Below are positions 1 through 8,800 of a stretch of 64,000 nt of DNA, one piece after another. The position numbers and the translations under genes were made by a program. Positions within the stretch are counted from its first letter, which is position 1. Each line of letters opens with the position of its first letter. This DNA is from CAZQFV01 sp964613665 (GTDB lineage Bacteria; Chloroflexota; Chloroflexia; DTKN01), in NCBI GenBank assembly GCA_964613665.1, contig CAZTIG010000015.1:1-64000 (forward strand), given 5' to 3'. The notes under the pieces were generated by a model. That model worked only from the letters and a program-made list of their open reading frames with translations. It was not told the DNA's origin and did no database searches.

Positions 1-254
1 TAGACGTACTCCCAGTCGTTGGTAAACGACTCGGCGCGGAAGCAAAAGGTCTGCGACGCGCCGGGGATGTAGCAGGTATCCCCACCCACAGAGGGGTCGA
101 AGGCGACGTACGAGCCGGAGAGCGACTCGATGCCGTTGGCGTGCGTCGTCATGTCCGTGGCAGGGGGATTGCCCTCGGGCGACTGGGCGGAGACGGGGCC
201 GATAACGCCGGCGATCAGAGCCAGGAGGGCGAGGAGTGCCCAAATTCGCTTCAT
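1..254 (-). CDS. Secreted protein, 5' part only (3' end outside the window)
   Basis: The reading frame starts at the ATG complementary to 252-254, has a good upstream AGGAG on the minus strand, and stays open to the window edge (about 84 codons). It begins MKRIWALLALLALIAGVIG..VSAQ, a clear Sec signal peptide with a likely cut after SAQ. The mature part carries GGDTCYIPG, a TFCFRAES motif and NDWEYVY. From memory this resembles the N-terminus of large extracellular proteins of Chloroflexota that carry repeated beta-sandwich domains, but I cannot name a family. The frame is coding-like throughout. Function is unknown; it acts outside the membrane. Confidence 0.7.
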   Translation of the reverse strand, partial: MKRIWALLALLALIAGVIGPVSAQSPEGNPPATDMTTHANGIESLSGSYVAFDPSVGGDTCYIPGASQTFCFRAESFTNDWEYV

Positions 255-495
255 GGAGTTTCTCCTTTCTCAGATGAGGCCCACCGTCACGCTCGGAAGA
301 GGTCGGACCCGGGGGAGGACAGCCCTGGCGGGCCGTTGCCGGGTGTGAAAACGGGCCGGTCACTGCGCGCGATAGATGTCCCGCTCACCTCCTTTTCGCG
401 GAGCGTTGGAGAAGCGCTGGCCATCTCCCGGCCTGGTTCCCGGAAGAAGAGGGGTCGCACGGAAAAGAGAGACCGTACGGCCGGGGTTTAGTTGT

Positions 496-501
496 ATTAT
501 A
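496..501 (-). promoter_or_regulatory. Putative extended -10 element for the secreted-protein gene
   Basis: The minus strand reads TGGTATAAT here, a consensus extended -10, with TTGACA only 7 bases upstream, so no correctly spaced -35 is seen. It would give a leader of about 235 bases before the ATG at 254. The leader (255-490) is GC-rich and I recognise no riboswitch in it. Confidence 0.4.
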
Positions 502-551
502 CCATGCCTGTCAAGGGGGGGCGCGGTGCACGGGTAGCGTACGAACTGCTG

Positions 552-596
552 TGAGCCGCCGAGGACTCGAACCTCGAACCCATTGATTAAGAGTAA
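552..596 (-). pseudogene. tRNA-Lys(CTT)-like 3' half, candidate integration-site remnant
   Basis: The minus strand reads CTCTTAATC (anticodon loop of the Lys-CTT type), then a T-arm-like GGTTCGAGTCCTC, then an acceptor-like GGCGGCTCA. The 5' half is not present: upstream bases do not form the matching D arm or acceptor strand. A 3' tRNA half beside a tyrosine integrase (815-1753) is the usual footprint of an integrative element. The fold is imperfect (the anticodon stem is poorly paired), so it is either a decayed gene or an attachment-site fragment. Confidence 0.4.
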
Positions 597-727
597 TCTG
601 CTGTGAGGCTCCTGATTCGAGGTTCGCAGTTGGTAAGGTGCTCCGACCATTTTGGCCGCCTTGTGAAAGACATTATACCTCATTTTCTGCCGACGTTCAA
701 GCAAATTGCCCGACCCTCCGCTCCGGT

Positions 728-776
728 CAAGAAACCCGGTTTCTGTGCCCGAGGGCTTGAAGAGACCGGGTTTCCA
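728..776. repeat. Palindromic AAACCCGGTTT-type intergenic repeat
   Basis: GAAACCCGGTTTC is followed 25 bases later by a second GACCGGGTTTC copy in inverted relation. Short repeats of this GAAACCGGGTTTC type are common between genes in Chloroflexota and cyanobacteria (general knowledge). The repeat lies downstream of the integrase stop and may act as a weak terminator. Confidence 0.5.
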
Positions 777-814
777 TATCAGCCAGAGCAGTTACCGTTC
801 AGGGTTGTGCCCGT

Positions 815-1753
815 TCAGGAACGAGCTACCAACTGTCGCACCGGCGAGTACTTGAAATGGCACGCCTCCACTTCCTCGGTGCGAAAACCCAGATAGATGC
901 GCACGGTTTCCAAACTGGAGTGGCCCAGGAGTCGGCGAAGGGTTTCCAGATCGCCGCCGGCGAGCACATAGTTCTTGCCAAAGGTATGCCGCCAGATGTG
1001 ACACCATTTCCTTTTGCCCACGATGCCGGCCAACTTGGCCCGGCGGCGCATGAGCTGATTCAGGCCGCTCCCTGTAAGGTGGGGGGTGCCTAACTGGTGG
1101 GTATGGCCTGCCGCTCTCACAAATAGCCCCTGAGCGTCGGTAGGGCGGTCCTCCAGATACAGACGCAGGGCCTTGACCGTTTCCGCTGAAACCGGCACCG
1201 TCCTTTCCTCGCGGTCCTTGCTGTTTTCCGCGCGGACGCGCACCCTCCCGTGGTCGCTGGCGAGAAAAAGGTCTGCCGCGGTCAAGGCACAGACCTCTCC
1301 GGCCCGGAGGCCTGTATCGAACATGAACAGCATTAGGGCACGGTCTCGCCGGCCGAGAGGATCGTCATCGCAGGCGGCCAGAAGCGTGCGAATCTCGTCG
1401 AAGGACAAGGTATCGGGCAATGTCCGGGGAATCCGAGCCCGCGGCCGGCCCTTCATCGGGTTCTCCAGCAGCAATTTCTCCTGGACGCAGAAGGAGCAAA
1501 AAGCCCGCACCGACCGGTCGTAAGCTGCAACCGTAGCCTTGGTAATCTCTCCGGCCTCGCTGCGGGCGTAGAGCTGCCCGAAGAAGGCCCGCATGTCCGG
1601 GTTGCCCAGGCGGGCCACATCGGTGCCGTCGCGCCCCTCGAGAAAAGTCACGAAGGGGGTCAGGAGCCGCCGGTGGAACAGGATCGTCGCGGCCGCGCGC
1701 CCTTGCGAGCGCTTTTCTGCCAGGAATTCGTTCAGAGCTTGGTTCGCATTCAT
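815..1753 (-). CDS. Tyrosine recombinase/integrase (XerC/D-like)
   Basis: A 312-residue site-specific recombinase. The N-terminal SAM-like core-binding domain spans about 1-110 and the catalytic domain about 115-300. The catalytic set is visible: Arg150 in TGLRAGE, H-x-x-R at 252-255 (HIWR), the second His at 278 in LLGHSS, and nucleophile Tyr287 in VRIYLGF. I chose the ATG at 1753 because GGAGG lies seven bases upstream; the frame is open further but carries no such site. It would cut and rejoin att sites; the tRNA-like remnant at 552-596 is a candidate partner. It is not closely similar to the second integrase at 22130-23035. The divergent XRE gene at 2088 may regulate it. Confidence 0.9.
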   Translation of the reverse strand: MNANQALNEFLAEKRSQGRAAATILFHRRLLTPFVTFLEGRDGTDVARLGNPDMRAFFGQLYARSEAGEITKATVAAYDRSVRAFCSFCVQEKLLLENPMKGRPRARIPRTLPDTLSFDEIRTLLAACDDDPLGRRDRALMLFMFDTGLRAGEVCALTAADLFLASDHGRVRVRAENSKDREERTVPVSAETVKALRLYLEDRPTDAQGLFVRAAGHTHQLGTPHLTGSGLNQLMRRRAKLAGIVGKRKWCHIWRHTFGKNYVLAGGDLETLRRLLGHSSLETVRIYLGFRTEEVEACHFKYSPVRQLVARS

Positions 1754-2087
1754 TTCTGTCCTCCAGGGATTTTGGTTAATGATACCTGGGGGACTCGATT
1801 CGTGCTTGCAGCAGCATCGGTAATGCTCCGCATTCGTTGCATCTGCTATGCGAGACTCTGGGAGCGCAAGTTGTCCTGATCGTCTCCCACCCAGTCTACT
1901 ACTTTCCCCTATATCGTGCAACTGTTCTAAAAGTAAAAAGATGACTCCGCGCCTCTGGCTGTAGCCAATCAGCCTCATCTCGTCTTTATTGTTCTACAAA
2001 TGCATTTCTATAGCAGCATTTTTGCGTTCACAGATAGAACTCAAGATGCTAGAATGGGGCCACTGTCAGAAGTGAAAGGCGACTCCC

Positions 2088-2486
2088 GTGCCCAACTCAG
2101 ATGCGGTGAAATTCGGATTGCTGCTCAAGAAACTGCGCGTTGAGGCCGGCCTGACCCAGGAGGGCCTGGCCGAGAAGATGGAGGTGGCGCAGACGTACGT
2201 CAGCCAGGTCGAGCGGGGCGTGTCCGTTCCCTCCTGGAAGTACCTGGTCGGGTTTGCCAACACGGTCGGGACGAGCGCGATCACGCTGCTACGGCAGGCC
2301 GGCCTGTTGAGCGCGGCCGCCGTTCCGTACGAGCAGGAGATCGCCGAGCTAATCGCCGGCGTGCCGGCCTGGCAGGACCTCTTCGACTTGGCGAAGGAGA
2401 ACCCCGCCATTGTGCCCGAGATGCTGGCCTTTGCGCGGTATCTGCTGGGGAGACAGGGGGCCGCTGCCCGGGAGAGGGGGCACTGA
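2088..2486 (+). CDS. XRE-family helix-turn-helix regulator
   Basis: A 132-residue protein with an N-terminal lambda-repressor-like HTH at about 10-65 (LKKLRVEAGLTQEGLAEKM, then YVSQVERG). The C-terminal half is helical and unassigned. The start is GTG, preceded by GAAAGG at suitable spacing. It is divergent from the integrase at 815-1753, separated by 334 bases (1754-2087) in which I see no other gene and no well-spaced promoter. It is probably a repressor of its own promoter or of the integrase, as in many integrative elements; that role is inferred from position only. A hairpin at 2564-2594 could end its transcript. Confidence 0.85.
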   Translation: MPNSDAVKFGLLLKKLRVEAGLTQEGLAEKMEVAQTYVSQVERGVSVPSWKYLVGFANTVGTSAITLLRQAGLLSAAAVPYEQEIAELIAGVPAWQDLFDLAKENPAIVPEMLAFARYLLGRQGAAARERGH

Positions 2487-2563
2487 CTGCACGCGCGAAC
2501 CGACACCGGCGGTTTCTGTCTCGACATATTCGAGCAGGTGGTCACCGGCGTGCTCCAAATCAG

Positions 2564-2594
2564 GACCCCGGCAGAGCAGAATCCTGCCGGGGTC
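2564..2594 (+). terminator. Hairpin downstream of the XRE gene
   Basis: GACCCCGGCA pairs perfectly with TGCCGGGGTC across an 11-base loop. There is no strong T-run after it on the plus strand, so it may be a bidirectional or Rho-assisted end between the convergent XRE and giant secreted-protein genes. The rest of 2487-2830 contains nothing I can support as a gene. Confidence 0.5.
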
Positions 2595-2830
2595 GTTTCA
2601 GGGTAATGTTCATCTGACTGGAGTCATACATTCACCAGTGCGCTGGTGTCGATGTGGGAGTCTGTTGCCGGTTTGCATTGCCACAATCTCGGCAGAGAAG
2701 GACTGGTCCTCGGCGGCAAGAGACTGCCGATCCTGTTGCCAGTCTCCCTGGCGGAGGCCCAGTCCGTGCTGCAGGCGCCGCCACTCTCGAGAGCGAGGGC
2801 TTTTGCTTCGATGCTCATCTCGTCCAGACC

Positions 2831-5800
2831 TCACTGTCTCATCACCAACGGCAGATACACCGACCAGCCGCTGCCAAGCAGAATGCCGTAGTACGTGCCC
2901 TCGTTGTCATCCACTGTCCAGGCCGGCGTGTCGTCGCCATCCACCGCCAGCAGGAAGAAGCGCAGGGTCTGCCCGCTATGGCCAGCACCCTGGGCCGGGA
3001 TGACAAAGGACCACGGCCCGTCGCCGTTGCCGCCCGGACCCGTGCCGGCGATCGTGTTCTGGTTGTACGGTGCCGCGTAGCCATAGTACAACGCCGCGCT
3101 GCTCACCCCGTGGTTCCCGCGCGCCGAATCGCTGACCTGCGCCTGGACGTGGATGCCTTCGCCTATGCCGGCCTGTCCCGGGGCAGCCACAGAAGTAATG
3201 GCCGGCCCCAGGCTGTCATCATCATCGCCCAGCACGGCACAGGGAAGGGTGTGCTGTTCGAGCGCGATCTCGCTGACCACCACGAAATTGCCGTTGGTCC
3301 GGCGGATGGCGACAGTGACGGTACCATCGCCGATGTACGTCCAGATGGGGACCGAAAGGGAGTCCTCGTGCACCAACCCATCGCCGAGACTGACGCTGCA
3401 GCCGGTATCAAAGTCATCGATCCACACCGTCTCCACCCTGCCCGCTCCATCCTCTTCGTAGAGCGTCAGGTTGAGCTGGTAGTCCCGCCCCGGGAGGAGG
3501 TTGTCGAAGCGGTAGCGGACCTCGTTGCCGGCAATTGTCCGCACGGTCTCTGCCGGCGTTGTCCCCCAGGACTGGCTGCCATAGCCGTTCAGATATCCAT
3601 AGCCCGTCAGACTGCTGTAGGCCGGGTCGCGGGCCGCGTCCGGTCCGGAGTCCAGGTACACATACTGGACCTCGCGCAGCGCCTCCTCGCTGACCACGGC
3701 GCCGGCCAGTTGGCTACAGCGCACGGACGTGGTGACGGCATGGTCCGCGTAGAGCGCCGGATCGAGCAGGAGGGAGAGGCATTGGACCTGGCCCCCCGTC
3801 AGAGTCACCGCCGTGCCCATGTCGAAGCCATCTGCCCACACCGTCTCGGTGCGGCCGGCCCCGTCACCCTCGTAGAGAACCAGGTCCAGATGGTAGAAGG
3901 CCGGCAGCAGCATATAGTCGAAGCGGTACTGCACGCCCGCGTTCCCGTCCGGGTTCCAGCGTACCGTCTCGGTGGGCAGCGCGCCGCCACCCCACGCCAG
4001 CGGCTCCCCGTTGAGGTAGCCGTAGCCCAGCGTCGGGGAGTAGACGGGGTCGGGGGAACTGCCGCTGTCCAGGTAGACCTCGGGGCCGATGCCGACGTAG
4101 AAGTCGCCCTCGCCCTGGTTATTGGACTCGTCCCCCTCGCGCACGGCCGCACCGGCGTCGGCCACGGCATAGAGGGTATGGGGCCCCAGCGGTCCAGCCG
4201 TCCAGCACACCGTCGCTGTGATCGTGGCGCCGGCCGGCACGGTCAGCGTGACCGCGCCGAACTCGGTCCCGTCACCCGGTGGGCCGTCGTAGAACTGGAG
4301 GGCGCTGGCTAGGGCGTCGGACTCACCAGCATTAACTACAGTCGCTATCACGGTGGCGGCCTCGCCGTTGTGCAGGAGCAGTGGTGTGGCCTCGATCGTC
4401 GTGACCTGCAGGTCCGGGCGCGTGCGGACGTGCAGCGGCTGGCTGGCCCGGTTGTTGCCCTCGTCTGTCTCAGCGATACGGTTGTAGGGGTCTAAGCGCA
4501 CCTCCACTGTCAGGTCGCCGCCCCAACCAGTAGTGTCCCAGGCGATGGACAACTGGGCCGTCCCGCTTGCTGGGATGGTAGCGACAAAGGCGCTGCCCAC
4601 CAATGTGTTGCTGACAACGGCGGCCGCCACGAGCGGGCCGCTACCGGCCGACCCGGCGTTGTGCACCGTGGCCAGCACGTGCACCAGGTCGCCGTCGGCG
4701 GGGTCAGGGTTGTCAAAGGAGATGTCGTCCGCGGCGATGTGCGCGTCCACGTCAGGGCCGCGCACCAAGTCAAGGTTCGTCAGAAAGAGATCACCGCTGG
4801 TGTCCAGGGAAACGCTGATCGGGACGATCACATCGCTGCCATAGGGATCGGGCAGGGTGTGTAGATAGGTGTTCAGGCCAGCCGCCAGGTTGGGGGAGGG
4901 AAGGATGACCGGCAGCGTTGGGACGCCGGTGTAGGTCCACTCCACGCTGCCATCGGCACCGACGTCGAGGGCGGACGTGACTGTAGGCACGCCCAGCTCC
5001 AGGAGCAGGAGGTCGAGGGTGGCCGTGGCATACTCGCGCTTCTCGAGGCGCACCCGGAAAAGCTGATCGCCGGCGGCGGCATACTGCCCACGCTCGCCGA
5101 ACTGCAGGCCGTAGCGCTCATAGTTGGTGACGCTCACCGGCAGGGTGAACTCGACCTGGTCGCTGCCGTCGGCCAGCTTGCGGATAATGTAGCAGTTCAG
5201 CTGTTGCGTACTGGCGGGTGGATCTGTGGATCCGGCAAAGCTCTGACAGTACTCAACGCGGATCCGGCCGTCACCCCCATCACCGCCATGACCAGCGTAG
5301 AATGATCCACCGTGGCCGTGAAGCGAGGTAACCAGGTTTGTCCCCAACGTCGCCCGCTGGCTTCGAATCAAAATGGAACCACCGGCGCCACCACCTCCGG
5401 CAGGGGCAATGTCGCCATTAGCACTGGCTCCATCTCCTCCATTCGCATTCATCGATCCCGTGAGCTGGAATTCTCTGGCGAAAACCACGAGGAGCCCACC
5501 GCCGGCCCCTCCGCCCGCTCCCACGTATCCCACTTCTTTGATCCCTCCACCACCGCCACCACCGAAGACCATCGTCACCAGATCTGAAGAACCGGCCGGA
5601 TTTCCACCGGCACCAGGATGCTCACCGTTTCCGGCACCACCAGGAGTCCCATTTCCGCCACCACCTCCCGCACTACCGTCTGGGGCCCCAGTCTGCATCC
5701 CACCTCCTCCGCCATTGCCATTGGCAGAAGTGGATTTGCCCCCTGCACCAGGGGTTCCTTCCCCTTGGAAGGAGTAGTCAGTGCCGCCACCCCAGCCCAC

Positions 5801-8800
5801 TCCATTGCCACCCCAAAAGCCGCTACCCGTTGCTCCATATTGGTTGGAGGTGCTTCCGCCGTTCATAGCGATGCTTCCGCCGACGTCTACGGTTCCGTTA
5901 GCCTGGAAGACCAATATCCCGCCCGTACCTCCGTCCCATGCCGGTGCGGTCAGTGTTCCACTACTCTGAACGGTGATATTTCGGTATCGTGGCACCCTGA
6001 TGGCCTGAGCCTTTCCGTTTGTGCTGTCGTAGGAGTAAGCAAGGGGCTTGGCCAAGGTCCAGCTAGTGGGGGAGTTGATGGCTGCGATCTGGCCAAACTC
6101 CCACAGACCGACGTTGGCCGTACCTTGTGTCTGGTGGAAGAGCACAACATCACCGACACCAAAACCGTTCGAGTTGGCGGGCGAGGCCGAGGTTCCGGAG
6201 GCGGTGACATTTACCCGCACGTTGTTGATGACAATCGTCTGTCCCGATCCCACCGTTAGGTCACCATCACGCCCATCACCAAACATAGCCAGCGGCGCAG
6301 TCTGGCCGGAGAAATCCGGTCCATATTCCCCCACCCCCGCCAACTCCCCGGTCATACTGTAGACGTAGAGCGGGTGGACGCGTTCATAGTCCTCGCTGAT
6401 AGCCTGCGTGAAGGTAATCACATCGCCGGCTGTGTGCGGGCCGGGCACGTAGGCATAGCGGTCCCAGGGTTGCAGGGCATCGCGAGGGTAGGCCAGCGCA
6501 GCCTCGGACAGGGCCAGGATGTTGCCGCTGATGGCGATGCCCAGCCCTGGCTGCTGCGCATCCGTCGTCCGCAGGTGGGCGATCGCGGCGTAGGCTCCCA
6601 CAGGCAGATCCGCCGTGTCCAGAGTGAGCTCGATGGCGGCCACGTCGCCGGGCAGGATGGAGCGTATGCCCGCGGTCGCGGCCGTCACCCCCGCGGGCGC
6701 ATCCAGGTAGACCAGCAGCGGTGTATGTCCCACATTGGCGAGCGAGAAGGTATGCTGCAGTTCCTGTCCCTGGGACACGGTGCCGAAATCCCAAGCCAGG
6801 CTGCTGGCCGCCACCTGGGGCAGGGGATCGGCAGCCAGGGTGGGGAGCGGCCGGCCAGCCGAATCAATGATATTGCCCCCGGCGTCGGTCCAGAAAGCCA
6901 GCATCAAGTACTCCAGATTGGGGTCATACGGCTGGGTGAAGACATCTGTGGACCAAGTCACTGTGTACAGCGTGGGGCCGGGCTGGAGGGTAAAGGTATA
7001 GGGTAGCTCGGCCACCACCGTGCCGCTGGCCACGAAATTGACGTAGAGGTGGGCATCCTCGATTGGCGCTGGGTGTGGGCTGTTGAAGACAAAGGTAGTT
7101 GTGTTCCCGACGTCGGGGTCAAAGGGGCCGCTCGCAACAATCTGGAGGCCGGCAGCATCGAGCATCTGCCCGCTGTAGGAGGAAAGATCGTCGCCGAGGG
7201 AAGCGATCTCCACGGGGGTGATGAACCGATGGCTGCCCTGGGGGTCGCTGTACGAAACGGCAACGACAGGTGGTGTGTAAGGCTCGCTCTCAACCGTGTA
7301 GGTAAAGGTGTCACGTGGGGTCAGCGCGGCCACCGTGAACGACTCACTCGCCTCGATCGTTCCCGTGTCGAAACCAACCAGCAGCCCTTCTGCGCCAGCG
7401 GAGACGGGCAGGGGGGCATGATAGGCGCCCCCCAGATCCAGGCTGCCGCTGTTCCCGGCACCATCATCCCAGGATATGGCGGCGCTGCCCTGGCCGACGA
7501 TACCCGGCGTGGTCACGGTAAAGGTGTAAACCTTGTCCTGCATGCCCGCACAGCTGCCGCCCGTGTAGACGTGCGCCGTGCTGGCCGTCCAGTTTCCTAA
7601 CCCCGGCGGTAGCACCAGGCTGCCCACCGCTACGTGGCCCCCGGGCGGGATCCGCCCGTTCCCGCCGACCGTGTTATTGCCGATCGTCGTGGTGGCATCA
7701 GGGGCGTACATCACGGCGTCGATGCCGTAGGCGTCAAAGGTGCCGTTGTTCTGTACCGCCAGTTTGACCGTCACCACGTTGCCCTGGCGGGAAGAAGCAT
7801 AGGCTGCTAGAATACCGGGCTGTGGGTGAGAAGCAGGATTGTCCTTGTCAGTGCCGTACTGCAGCTCGACACGGTCACTGTAGCCGTCGCGGTCGGAGTC
7901 ACGGTTGAAACGAAAGAGGATGGCACCACCGGCCCGAGCCTCTTGTTCCTGCAGGGGCATACTGCCCACGTTGGCACAATCAACTGGGTCGCTGATGTTG
8001 CAGGTCTGGTAGATGTTCCACCAGGAGATGTCCGAAAGGTAATTCTCGTTCCACACCGGCGGGTTGATCCCGTTGAACTCCGGCGTCCAAAGCGAGGCCA
8101 GATTCCCCTCGGGGTCCTCGCTTGAAGGGAGGTAGCGCTGGACGACATCCTGTACGGTCTCCACGCCCCATGTTGGGACCACGTAAGTATCCACCGTCTC
8201 GTCGCCGTCCTCGACAAAGACGGTGAGTCCACCGTTGACCGCGTCCTGGTAGAAGAGCTCGTCCGCGCCGTAGGAGTAGTCCTCCAGTACGATCGTCAGC
8301 GGCTCGCCCAGATCCAGGCGGCGCATCTGGTCCAGGGTCAGGGGGACGGCGTTGGAGGAGAAGGTGAAGTAGTCTCCAGGGAAGACGTTCTGCAGTGAAC
8401 CTCCAGGAAATTGCTCCCACGCCGGGTAGGAGATGACCGGGTTGGGGTCGCTCCCCAGGTAGACGTTAAAGATGAGCCCGGTGATCTCGCGCGCGTACTC
8501 AGTACCGCTGTTCTGGACGACAAAGTCAAAGGTCAGGTCGGCGGCGTGGCTCGAGTCCACCGCCCAGGCCGTGCTCCAGTTGCGGCCGCTGGTGAAGGCC
8601 TCGCCCTCGGTGACCGTGTGCTCCTCATACTCCTCGTGGGTCGTGGTCTGGGCGCCGCCCCAGGAACGGCCATTGGTGCGCGTTTCAGTGTGACGGGGCT
8701 GGGAGATAGCATGGCTGAGATCATACAGTCCGCGCGCAAGGACGTTGCCCTGTCTGCTCAGGTTGTAAGACAGCCCATCGAGGGAGTTAGCTAGGCCTTG

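Noticed and set aside
2654..4312. A 552-codon plus-strand frame antisense to the giant secreted protein
   Set aside because: It is a shadow of the coding strand in GC-rich DNA, with no RBS and no recognisable domain.
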